A DNA stretch of 64,000 nt. Source: Ophiura sarsii. Its lineage: Eukaryota; Echinodermata; Ophiuroidea; Amphilepidida; Ophiuridae. The translations under genes were made by a program, and so were the position numbers. This document shows, piece by piece, positions 35,968 through 47,129 of the stretch (position 1 is the stretch's first letter; every line of letters starts with the position of its first letter). The notes beneath the pieces were generated by a model. It was not told the origin of the DNA. It saw only the letters and a program-made list of their open reading frames with translations, and made no database searches. The DNA lies in assembly GCA_035610835.1 (NCBI GenBank), contig CM069447.1:58349048-58413047 (forward strand), written 5' to 3'.

Positions 35968-36922
35968 CAGCGTGTCCCAAAAAACTGGGTCCAAATTAGT
36001 CAGAGCTTATAACTTAAAATATGGGAAACATAGATGCTTCATGTTCAGGAATATAAAAGTAAATATATCTGACATTATTTGATTTTGCCCATAAACCGTC
36101 CATGCGTTGCATTTGCGCATCATATTGACGTCATCAAAGTTTTGCCTTTGACTTTATAACAATCACTTACTCAGGGAAATCGTCGTCATAAGGGGGATAA
36201 AAAGTGTAAATACCTAATAAATAACCTTCTGAGACACTGCCATCTTTGAAGCAGTTCAAGAACCATTTCTTCGAAATTGGAAGCCAGCCGTTAAGTCAGT
36301 CATCTCATCAAAGGAATTAGAGGCAGGGCTGGAACTTCAGATATTTTTCAACCAGCCAGTCGGGATCGGGCGATCGAGTTACACCAGCCAGTGTAATTCT
36401 CATACTTGCACCGTGAAATTGTTTACCCGCCAGTTGGTTGCCGGGGTACTTTTTCCCGACACAAAATTTACCCACTATTGGCAGGTGGGCGGATGCTATT
36501 TCCAGGTATGGTATCAGGGTAACAGTTCCTCTGTTTTTGTATATATTCAACGACAAGGTTACTGCAATGGGTATTTATAATGCTGAATATTGATCCAAAA
36601 TACCTTATAATTTAACCCTTTTCTACCAAACATAAGATATTTCGGAAAATAAACACCATGCACATGATGTAGGGAAAACTTGCACACAACGCAAATGCAT
36701 GGCATAAGGTGGTTTGTTGCTAAATTGGAAAAAAACGGGTTCTAACCACGCACTGTTGAAAGCTTTGTTTTTCAGAAAGTTGCAATTTGATTGGTCTCAC
36801 ATTTTAACCAATTAAGGTCAGGATTATGTTTCTTAATATCCTCAAACATGAAGCAGCTACGTTTTCAACTTTTAAAGTTACAAGCTCTGCAGATTGTGGA
36901 CCCAATTTTTTGGGACACGCTG
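35968..36922. mobile_element. Mariner-like non-autonomous transposon (955 bp, ~115-bp TIRs)
   Basis: CAGCGTGTCCCAAAAAACTG at the left matches the reverse complement of the right end, and inverted similarity continues for roughly 115 bp (AGAGCTTATAACTT, GCTTCATGTT). A TA flanks each side (35966-35967, 36923-36924). Unit 1 near 20065 reads GTTGTATCATTTCATAC with one TA, the empty site. Tc1/mariner elements insert at TA. No transposase ORF. Confidence 0.88.
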
Positions 36923-37065
36923 TATCATTTCATACTATTGGAGACATTCATTCCAACATTTAAAAACGAGCAATATTTTCGTTGGCTATAAGCACCTACT
37001 GCGCTAGTAACATTGTTTAAGAGAAATTAGTGTCACAAATAGATATATAAGTTAATAATATTAAT

Positions 37066-37376
37066 TAAAACAGTTAGCCATACATATGTCAACCAAATAT
37101 AAGAAACCCTTAAGTAAAATTGATGCAGCAATTACTTAGAGTAGAATGTGTTTCTATGGTGCATGGTATAATGCGACCAATGATTTGCAACAACCACTTT
37201 AGAAACATAATTGCGCTGCCAGGTCTTGTAATGCCAGTTATGTCCCTTCAATAATCATATCATTATGAGTGGCAATTGACGTGCACACAACGCCTGAATT
37301 TTTTCAGCAAAATATAGAAATACCTTAGTCCTTAGAGTCATTGATTTACGTTGTAATGTCTGCAATACGTTTATTC
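37066..37376. other. Spacer between unit 2 and the unit-tail segment
   Basis: No counterpart after unit 1, where (TATAA)n follows instead. Nothing recognised. Confidence 0.5.
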
Positions 37377-37690
37377 GATTGTGTTTGAAATTGAATCTAC
37401 AAGCCGGATCAATCAGAACCTAAAAACTTCCATTTACATTGCGAATTTAACATCATTACATCAGAACACCTTTTGACAATCAATTGTAATGTGATAAATG
37501 TTACCACATTTTATTTGGTTATCAAAACTAGGTTAATTGAACATTTGAGTAACGATTTGAGTTTACAATGATAATATTGTCATTGAAGGTAAAAACGTGT
37601 GCCGATATGTGATCTAAGATTGCAAGGCGGTATGCAATCAAGATGTCAGCATGCTAAGCAAACTATATGTCGAGGTAAATGACGTAAACT
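37377..37690 (+). repeat. Unit-tail segment, paralogue of 1-810 (uninserted)
   Basis: Begins GATTGTGTTTGAAATTGAAT as does position 1, and stays collinear to about 37690. It lacks the hAT-like insertion, so it documents that element's target site. Confidence 0.88.
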
Positions 37691-39436
37691 AATGAATGAT
37701 TACGGCTAAGATCACGTGTTCTTGAACACAAGATGGGGGAATGGTTGTCAGTATCGATATAATGCTTTAACAATAATTAAAATATCTGCAATATTATCAA
37801 ATGTAGGTCGGCAAAAATATAGTATATGATGAGAAAATTCGAAATATGAATCAATCAATATTTCATGGTCAATATGTCACATGATCACACTGACCTAAAA
37901 CGTTATACCTGTGTTTCATTTTATTTGTGAAATGCTGATGATCATTTCTCTAAACGCTAATTCAATAAACTACACCATAATACACTACAATACATCACAA
38001 TAGAGTACAATGCATCACAATACAGTACAATACATACGTTACAATATAATACAATACAATACAAACATTTAAAAATAATTTACTTCAGTATTCAAGGTGA
38101 ACATTAATAATGGTTGTTTTTGCTGTTGCCACTCATGAAATCACGAAAGCAGCCTTAATGCCCCTGCATGTATAGTGTGACCGTATACAAAGCTTTACAT
38201 CTTGGGAGCATATTGATTTGAAACACATTGAAACACATGTGACCCTCTACACTAAATCAAGGTCAAGGTCAATCAACCACCCTAGGCGGCAAGGTTGTCC
38301 ACTTAGGTTTTAATTGTAACAACAAATAACATTTTGGTATATAACTCCCTGTGTCAGCCTCAACCGGGACACAGTATTTATGCTCCCCAATAACTAGTGT
38401 TGAACTATTGAATTTGTGTTTTGTTGTACAAAGAGGGCTTGTTATTCTTAATCCTTACAAGTGTAAGTTCACACATGTAATACAATTGTAAAAATGTACA
38501 CATATCAGTTAATCTAAATTGATGGCATAGCCCTCCAAGATATCACTGAATAAATTTAAGAGTCAATGTTAGTTTGCTGGCTGCTGCATATTTTATATAA
38601 ACTAATTGAAATGAAAACAATCCATGCATTGGCGGTTATTTTTATTTGTTAGTTACATTTAGCGTTAGTCGTTACGCCCCTTTTTGTTATTGCATTTCGT
38701 TGTTAACCAGTGGTAACACCATAAAATAAATAATACATCACAATTATTATTGACTACCTCTATTGGCTGAATCACAAATAACTCTTCTCTTGGGATGCGG
38801 ATATTGTATATTGATTTTAACAACATTCCAAATTTATTAATATAAGTATACTACGTAGTATAGCTATACCGTGGTACCAAACTTAATAATAAGAACATCG
38901 AAACACGCCTAACAATGTTATATATGACTGTAATTGATTGAACATCTCAGTGGGAATTACACTTGTGGGATATAAACAAGTATTTTTTTAGTAATTCGAT
39001 GAGATGTCTGACACTACAAGCAGATATCACCTTAAACCACCCGTGAAAACAGTTCGTTGTTAATAAACTGTTTCAGAGATCTCAGATTTCATTAACTTCG
39101 TATTTTATATATATACATCTATCAACTTTAATGAAGGTTCTAAGTGTAAACTGTCGTACATCCCTTGGAATTGTCATACTATAATACGAGTACGAATGGC
39201 TGTAACAACATGTCATATTCCCCTGGAAGTTTGAAGATACAATTCTTCACTCGTTTCAATTAACACGCTACCGATAATAATGTTCTGAAAAATACAGGGC
39301 CAAAAGAAATTGGTATTGAAAATGATCAGCAGATGATCACTACAACAAAGTGAAAAGGGGTTTGTAATAGCTAAATATTGGGATATGCATATAAAAAGAT
39401 CTTCAAATGAACTTGATTATTATGAACGAATATAAA
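37691..39436. other. Single-copy stretch, no gene recognised
   Basis: No paralogue was noticed in the window. At 37975-38070 a degenerate CAATA-type microsatellite (ATACACTACAATACATCACA) occurs. At 38260 there is a short AAGGTCAAGGTCAA. No convincing ORF or element ends. Confidence 0.5.
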
Positions 39437-39440
39437 TTAA

Positions 39441-39667
39441 CACTTTCCACGCGGCTATTATGGTACCATATGCAAAACAGATTTTTCAGAAACCTTTCCC
39501 AACTTTCAAAGTCTATCTCAAGAATTACTGAACCAATACATATTTATTTCAATACATTTCACTTAGTGATTCCACATATGGTAACGAAATTCAATAATGG
39601 TGACATTTTTGAAACATTTTGTGACATTTTGGAATGTCGTCTGCATACGCCTGCCGCGTGGGAAGTG
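39441..39667. mobile_element. TTAA-flanked MITE (227 bp)
   Basis: TTAA at 39437-39440 and 39668-39671 enclose CACTTTCCACGCGGC and, inverted at the other end, CACTTCCCACGCGGC. TTAA duplication points to piggyBac-type mobilisation. An older relative lies at 14575-14820. Internally CATTTTGGAATGTCGTCTGC is shared by both. No coding capacity. Confidence 0.8.
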
Positions 39668-39671
39668 TTAA

Positions 39672-40249
39672 TACTGATCAGAGACAGCAGATACTATAAT
39701 AAGACACATACAAATACTAGAACAGAAATGTAGTTTATTATCAGCATCACTATGTCACATTTTATCTGGTTCCAAGTACCTACACAATATGAACAGATGA
39801 GACCGTTATCATAAGCATTCAAAACCACATATTCTGCATAGTATCGTAAGTAATATATCTACAAATTAAAACTACCAATTACTATCAGCATGTCCTGATA
39901 ATGTGGTCTTTCCATAACCAGTACTCCCGCAGTCAGGGTTCGTGTGATAGTTAGAAGATGTACTTCCTTAATGCCTGCATGTTTATGTTATCAATGTAAA
40001 CTGTGAACAAGCATGGTGAGAGGGATTGCACTCGTTCAAAGTAACAAACCAGTTGGGTGTCAATAATTGCCGCCATTCAGGCTTTTAACCGACTGGGTAG
40101 TGGTGTACCTCAGACAAACAGGGGCGATATAAAAAAAAGTCTGCTATATTCTTGTCTTTGAATTATATACATTATATCGGCGCATATTATGATTGTCCGA
40201 ACAAAATCTGACACATTTATCCTAACCAGTCAGGCAATGGAAACGGGTA
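39672..40249. other. No feature recognised
   Basis: Ordinary AT-rich sequence with no paralogue, ORF or repeat found by eye. Confidence 0.5.
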
Positions 40250-40693
40250 TATACGGGGGTTACCGTGCACCCCGACTCCCCCAAACCCTATTTTTTTACT
40301 TCCTTTCATGGTCCTAAAACATATTCCGGATGTTACCAACAATAATGTTGTTATGCTAAGTTGTTATGCTAAATGGCGTCCAAAATAGGTATGTTAACAA
40401 AGCAACAGTACGGGATATAATAAAGTGTCTAATGGTCTAATAAATACATTCCTCTGTTAACACTTTAACTTTCACAAAACATTTTTATTGATTATGTCAA
40501 TTTATGAATTTTGACCAGTTTTGGCTGCCATTTTTGAGGCCATCTTGAATAACCCCTTAGCATATCAATATTGTTTGGTAACATCCGGAATAATAATGTT
40601 TAGGACCATGAAAGGAAGTCAACAATGTTGCTTTGGGGAGCCCTGGGGAGGGGGGGGGGGGGGGGGGGGGGGGTGCACGGTAACCCCCGTATA
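40250..40693. mobile_element. MITE with ~120-bp TIRs
   Basis: TATACGGGGGTTACCGTGCA at the left recurs inverted at the right end near 40672-40693. The arms continue inverted through CTTCCTTTCATGGTCCTAAA and TCCGGATGTTACC to a GCCATTTT/AAAATGGC region near the centre. A poly-G run of about 30 (40648-40673) sits inside the right arm. The TSD is not resolved because both ends lie in TATATA. The right half resembles 23385-23618 in the piggyBac-like element. Confidence 0.8.
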
Positions 40694-40810
40694 TCCCCGA
40701 TTAATGTTTTTGCGTGGAAACCGGGGGAGGGGACAAAGTATTTGTTACCCAAACAGATCGCCGCGAAACCCGCGGGACTTGACCCCGGACCCTCCTATTA
40801 CCATTTCGTA
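40694..40810 (-). mobile_element. SINE fragment, copy b
   Basis: On the minus strand GGAGGGTCCGGGGTCAAGTC and the body (GGGTAACAAATACTTTGTCC) parallel copy c. The 5' A-box part is missing. Confidence 0.55.
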
Positions 40811-40929
40811 CCCACATATCCGCTCGGATGAAGACACCTTCGAAATCAATGCTGTAGCATGCGCGTGGACATTGTTTTGGCCGTAGTGAATCGTAGTGCT
40901 AAGGTAGGTTACCGTTAAGGACCATGGAC

Positions 40930-41110
40930 AATTGTGTGTGTTTTAACCCTAACCAACCAGGCTATGTTTTTTTGTGAGGAAACCAGGGCAAGGAGAAAAA
41001 GTATAATATTTGTACCCAACATATCGCAGCAAAACCTCCGGGATTTGACCCCGGGACCCTCCGATCACCACCACTGAGCTGAACTGCCAACGCTTGCCCG
41101 GGAAGCGATT
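40930..41110 (-). mobile_element. tRNA-derived SINE, copy c
   Basis: On the minus strand CAGTTCAGCTCAGTGGTGG supplies an A-box-like element and CCGGGGTCAAATCCCGG a B-box/T-arm. The body runs through TTTTGCTGCGATATGTTGGG, and the tail ends in GGTTAGGGTTA (about 40940). Copies a and b show the same order. Well-kept Pol III boxes but no cloverleaf indicate a SINE. Confidence 0.72.
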
Positions 41111-43300
41111 TTGTACTGAACCATGTTGATTTAATGTAATACAAATACACCACGAATTAGTGATAATCGTGCGAAAAAAATAATCTATGATAAACTAAAT
41201 TGTGAATTTATTGTAGGTATAAACGTATTCTGACCGCTAACTCTTTTCACAAATGTCAATACCACATAGAAGATGTCAATAACGACTTGATTCAGCCCAG
41301 CCTGCCATATCTAAAGGTGACTTGCCGCCCTTCAGTGGCACATGACATGCATATTGTCTGGGAAAATGTATCCCTTAAATATACTACGCGCGTGAAGGTT
41401 TGTGTGGTGTGAAACCATTAACGTGAATAATTGAGATTGGGACAATCTGTATTTAATCACCTGATTTGCATTTTCAAGGACAAGGACGCAGAGCATTTAA
41501 AGTGTATTTCATGTGAGACGGATGTGACGTGATTAAGCGAAATTAGTCACATGTCGGCAGTTTTCAATTTTGATATGTGTCCATCATTGAAAAGCAAGTT
41601 GAAAATGCTACAGCATGGTCCTAACCCCATTAGAATTGAACTTCTAGTTTTTAAGTTACATCAAATTTACCAATTGAGAAAAACATAACAATGTGTCACT
41701 TCTTTTTACCGATAACTCATAATCAATAGTCCCGACATCCGACTCATTCCGCTTTATCACGTCACATATATTGATGCCGAGGATGAAGTAATCAGCAATG
41801 ACGCCTTTAGTGAAATGATTATGCATTGTGAAACCTGTGACTTTAATAACAGCAATTTAGCAAGATATATTTAGCCACCTAGATTTGCATTATCTGGGAC
41901 AAGGACGGTTTTATAATATATTATTTCATTTGGGGTATCATATTTGTTGTCTATGGATGTAAAGTTACGGCCTTGATATTTTCTCTTGTCAAAGTTGCGG
42001 TCTTACCGGATCCATCGTGATGATTAATTGGATTGTAATGATGTGTACGTGTATCAGTTTGTCTAGTAGCAAACGTGATGATTATTTGACATGCCTAATT
42101 TTCGCTTTCCTACAAACAGCAACAAAACATAAGGCCAAGGCAAGATTATCGAGATATGCGCCGTCAAAGATATGCTTGTTTTTAGAGCGCCCATGCCTAG
42201 CGCCTATGGCTAAGCAATTAGCAATTATAATACATTATTGAAGTAAAAAAATGACTAAAGATTGGTAAAAAAGAACAACAAGTGCATTGAGATTGTATGT
42301 TAATCTTAATTTAATAATCATCCGAACATTATTTTAGCAAATGAAACAACCTTTGGAGCATGTTCATCAAGTTCAATTAGAGGAGTGTCATCCCACCAAA
42401 TTCATCAAATCTTCCGTGGGCTGCTCCATTAATTAGTTAGTGGTGTGGAATCTGAAGCGGTAAATTTGAATATTAAAAGCTACGCGCGTGGTCTTCTGAG
42501 ACAAACCTTTCTTTCCCTAAATAAGTTAAGCATTGCTTGAAAGCGCATGAGAGCGAATTCATCTTTTAATTGTAGGACACATACGTATTACGGGAATAAC
42601 CCAAGTTTGACGTGAATACAATACTAATGGTTAATAGCATCCGTTGAGCATTGAGCGGTAAGTGTAAAGATAATTAACAAACATACTGTATTGCTAATAT
42701 TTCGTTTTTCTTCGGGAAACAGACCTATAGCTCCGTAACCCTAATACTGATTTTGACCAAAGTTGGTCAAAATATCCTTTTATAAACCATGACAAAGATG
42801 TGCTTTAGGTCGTTCAATACTAGAATGCAATAGTTGCGATCACTTGATACGGGTATGATTTTACTATTCCATATATACGGACATACATGCTATCGGAATA
42901 ATTATAGTGCTGTTAACATTAGTTAGATATGAGGTGCAATTAGGATGGATGTGAACAGTTAGCTGGACATCAGGCTACAGTAATAACATGAATATAAGAC
43001 TAGGCAATCGAGGACAATAATGCGATAGGAGAGACAGTGAAATGTCATTGCAAACGAAATGAAATATAGGTTTGGTTAATAAATGAGTGTACGATCGGCG
43101 TTTAGATGCCAACACCTTCATGTATACTAGTGCTACGGTTATGCTAACAATCCCTGAATTAGTTATGGAATTATGTCTGGGATAGCAAAATTAGAACGCC
43201 AACGCGGTCAACAACCAACGACACTCAGGTGTTTGTTACTAACTAACTGGTTGATGGATATAATTATCACTGGATTCGTGCTTCCCCAAAAGCCCGAATC
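41111..43300. other. Mostly unassigned; contains scrambled copies of the 2500-2960 repeat
   Basis: At 41405-41530 sequence matches 2830-2960 in inverse orientation (GTGGTGTGAAA..., then GATTTGCAT...GGACAAGGAC). At 41700-41760 the match to 2510-2570 is direct, and at 41850-41930 it is inverted again to 2690-2760. The rest has no recognised gene. A 74-codon frame at 42017-42241 has no family resemblance. Confidence 0.55.
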
Positions 43301-43302
43301 TA

Positions 43303-44352
43303 CAAGGGTCATTCAATAAGTTCTACCTCCTACCTCATAACTTTATTATTAAATGAGCCAGTCTTATCAAATATCATCCGATTGAAGCTTGGAACCTCCG
43401 CTCCAAATCCAATGTAAATTGATCTGAGTACTGGTTGTACTTTTCCGGACATGCAATGAGAACCAAACCTCGATTTAGTGTGGCGGAAACGGATAAAAAA
43501 CAGCAAAATATTGCCAAAGTGCTTTTCAATTGGCCTACTGTAAGAGGCAAAACATACCTATCGGTCAATTATAACCGTTCTAAATGTCAGATATCTCTTT
43601 AACAGACTGTAAATAATAAAGTTGACTGATTGGTTTGGAAAAAATATGCCCTCTGATTAGCCAGATCCAGGTCAGGACAACCAATCAGTTTACCCTTCCC
43701 CTAGAGAACCCTGTAAAAGTGATATTTGACTTTCATGAGAAGTAAGTGATCTTCAATATACCGAACTAAATAGAGGGATTTAAAGTCTGTCAAAGCGATA
43801 ATTTTCTATCATTGACTACAATTGACTATTCTGAAGGTTGCACATAAGTAAAACTCATAAAGTGACTATTATGGTATATATTTAGCATTCGAGGCATCAT
43901 TGTGGCTTTAGTTGTAATGACGAAAATTTGACTGATTAGCGGATGCCAAAGGCATAGCAATACATTTGAGTTGATAGTACACTATTGGCAAGCCTACAAG
44001 AGTTAATATTGTTTACAATCTTATCTATACATGATAATACTGTAATATATTCAGATATCAGTCATTCATTTCCAGTTTCAGTATTTAAATCATGCTCTTA
44101 TATCTAACCATAAAATAAGAAAAACCACCCGAAAAACAAGTGTATATTTTTAAGGTAAATTTCTGTGTCCGTTGTCCAAAATCACTCTCTGGTTTTGACC
44201 GCGTCATAACAAAAGTAAAACAGATATCAATTACCATTTACTATAAATTTGTAGCTATGATTCGGAGCTATAATCATGACAAATGTCATGAGGTTGACAT
44301 TAATATTAGCGATGTTATGAGGGAGGAGGTAGAACTTATTGAATGACCCTCG
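43303..44352. mobile_element. Mariner-like non-autonomous transposon (1050 bp)
   Basis: CAAGGGTCATTCAATAAGTT at the left and CGAGGGTCATTCAATAAGTT as the reverse complement of the right form TIRs that continue to about 38 bp (TCTACCTCCT.CCTCATAAC). TA stands outside both ends (43301-43302, 44353-44354). Ends starting CGAGGGTCATTCAA are typical of mariner elements. No D,D34D transposase could be read in any frame. Confidence 0.85.
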
Positions 44353-44377
44353 TATGACCATGTGAACATACGTAGTA

Positions 44378-46205
44378 GTGGCCCCGCTCAATTATTCATC
44401 ACGGTTACTATTGGATAAACGAACACACATCATCACGATCCAATACAAGCATGGTGAAAAGCCCGCAAACACCGCAACGTTGACAAGAGAAACAGTCAAG
44501 GCTGGAAATGTTGACGTGAAAGAGAAAACTAAAACAGGAAACTGTTCGAAAAAGATCACCGATGTATACAGTGTATGCTATAATGTACACGTTTAGTAAA
44601 TGTTGGTCATCTACATATACAGTGTCGTCAGAGCTTATTTCAATGATTGTAATGTAGATGAACCCGGGAAATCGCAGGGTGAATTTTGTGATAATCACTC
44701 GACAGCATGAGCTATTTGCCCATTAAATAAACACTACACTTTGATCCAAACCCCATAACTACCGGTGTTCCAGAGATATGACAATAAGTTGATGTTCCAA
44801 ACATTAAAAACATAAACAATGTATCACCTTATTGCCTTATAACTCAACATCACCATTTCTAGCGACATCAGAATCATTCCCCTTGATCAAGTCAAAAACA
44901 AATTCTGACGTCGCTACACGGAGTAACATATCCAAAGTCTTCACACAAAAAAGAATTGCCTGGCGTACGAATTACATTAAAATGCATAGACAATAAACAT
45001 GCCCCTATAAAATATACTATCAAATTGTCCTTGTCCCATATAATGCAAATCTATGTGGCTAAATAATATCTTGTTCAAATGTCTTATTATCCAAGTCATG
45101 GGTTTTACATCGCACAATCTGACAACAAGCGTCATATGTATCCTCGCTTGAAATACGCTTTAAAGCACCACGTCCTTGCCCTAGAAAATGCAAATCAGGT
45201 GAATAAATAAATCTTGTTCCGATTTCTATCATTCAAGTCACGGGTTTCACACCGCATAATCCTTTAATACAGACATTACTATTAATATTGATAACTATAT
45301 CCAGACGTATCGTTAAAACCTACTGCATGGTATATTTATTTAGAAGCGATAGCGGATACATCACCATGGTGTTACATTGATTGAGTCTGGCTATGTCTAG
45401 ATGCACTCGTGAAATCAGGTGTCAATGAAAAGGAAAAGGACATTGTGCAGTCTTAACCTTACATATTATATTATCATTTAGGATTTTGACTTCCTCAATA
45501 ATCAATCATCCTTAATGTGCAATATATCAAATTTAAGAGGATATATATATATTTCTCCACAATTCAATATGTTTATGTAGGAGTTACTAGTATTCGTTTA
45601 AAGTTCTCAGCACATGTATCACCTAGTATGTTACTTTTTTGTATTACTGTTGAATCCAAACGGTGACAACGTCAAAATGTTATTACTCAAGCAATATTGA
45701 TAACAAACAGCTATGAGAATTGCATTTCAAAGTAGATACTACCGGATTTTATCTTGCCATCTTTGAAAAACGAGACTATATCATAAATCATATTAAATAA
45801 GTCCATATCATAAATCTTCAACCACGATCAATATTGAAAATGGTCTGCCGAGATTGTATGTTTGATATTTGAACAAAGGCAGTCTTTTCCTCCTTTCTAT
45901 TTGCCTTTCCTGTCTCAGATTAGTAGAGAACAGACATATATTAAAGTTTCATTGGTACTTCACACGGCCTCTCGGATTACCACTAGCATATATTAAATAG
46001 TATACATAAAGATATAAAATCAGTAATTTTCTCCAAGGTTATTAATATGGATTTATCCAACTCGCCAAATACAAAAGAAACGCATTGTGTCTCGTTCCAA
46101 ATGGCAGTGTATACACGTATTGGTTATCATCCTATCTAAAGTGATGCATGCTATTTATGGAATACACCAAACGAAATCAGGCGTGGCACAAAATGCAAGG
46201 GAGTA
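44378..46205 (+). repeat. Third, diverged partial copy of the unit 1/2 segment
   Basis: 44378-45270 matches about 2055-2960, and 45430-46205 matches about 5120-5920 joined to 8456-8640. It lacks the TIR element, LINE and tandem duplications of unit 1, and more substitutions are visible than between units 1 and 2. Confidence 0.85.
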
Positions 46206-46737
46206 GATAAATCACTAGGGGGGGCTGTGGTACCGCGCCATTTTGCAATATTTTGCGAAATCGATCGTGGTTATCACGTGATACGTATCGTGGAAAAATA
46301 ATGGACACTGTTTTAACGAAATGCACTGTGGGATTGTGTTACCAGCCTAAAATTATAGAGGTCGCAAACCCGGTCGCAAACTTGCTTATATTGAGCCTAG
46401 CTATAACAAGCTAAAAGTGACATCTCTGAATGTATTACCAAAGTGTGAAATTGTTGGACACACTGGTAAAATGGTTTTACAACAAGTTTTGCTATCATAT
46501 TATCAAACTGAACTCAAGTTAAATCACTCTATATCGAGCAATAATATAATTGTTTACGCATTTTAATTGTTTAGACAAAGTTAAATAAATCAAGGATACA
46601 TTTATGATAGATAAATAAATAAAAAGAAAACTATAAACGCATGGGCGGCATTTATAATTGATAAAAATTGACATAACAATGATGTTACATTAATATACCA
46701 TTAAGTTTAAAAAATAGAAAAATAATGGGAATATTCG

Positions 46738-46800
46738 AACCCGTGATTTCCGATTGCCAACGACATGGCCAACCTACGCACGCCACAGAGATTTACGACT
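46738..46800 (-). ncRNA. Weak tRNA-like module in the 46216 element
   Basis: On the minus strand TGGCGTGCGTAGGTTGGCC is followed by CACGGGTTCGAA, which resembles a B box. The inverted family copy at about 61990-62050 has CATGGGTTCGATTCCCG, a better T-arm. No full cloverleaf; probably a fossil of a tRNA or a chance Pol III-like site. Confidence 0.3.
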
Positions 46801-47056
46801 GTAATTGTGATAGTTTTATTATTTAACCATGTCCATTTATTTATAACGAACGGATTTTTATTGTGCCATTTTTGCCAAATGTGTGTGTTGCTCTCGCACA
46901 AAATGTGTTTGTAATTTTTTAAAAGAACGGTAATTTTTTTTGACATTTTCGAGAAAATAAATGGCGCAACCCTGATACGGTAAACGCCAGCAGTGTGGTG
47001 TCCGCGTGGGCAAGCATACAGATGATGCTAAGCAAATCCAGCATATAAAACAAAAA

Positions 47057-47129
47057 GTGCTCCTAATGGGACTCGAACCCACAACCTCTCGCTCCTCAAG
47101 CGAGTTCCTTTCCACTACACTAACCGTGC
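47057..47129 (-). pseudogene. tRNA-like pseudogene, anticodon loop GAG
   Basis: Minus strand: A-box-like TAGTGTAGTGG, then an anticodon arm with a perfect 5-bp stem CTCGC/GCGAG around TTGAGGA (anticodon GAG, U33 present), then a T-arm GTGGG/CCCAT around TTCGAGT, and a T-run just after the 3' end. The acceptor stem pairs at only about three of seven positions and there is no long variable arm, as tRNA-Leu would need. It looks like a decayed tRNA carried inside the transposon. The other long family copy lacks it. Confidence 0.55.

Larger units (their letters stand above)
20526..37065 (+). repeat. Segmental duplication, unit 2
   Basis: Same-strand copy of unit 1. Relative to unit 1 it lacks the TIR element, the LINE, the 254-bp duplication and the 17495 insertion. 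It has instead a piggyBac-like element (23329-24384), 2.7 kb between poly-C tracts (27427-30133), a LINE 3' end (31885-32226), a short tandem duplication (35266-35495) and a mariner-like element (35968-36922). Confidence 0.93.
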
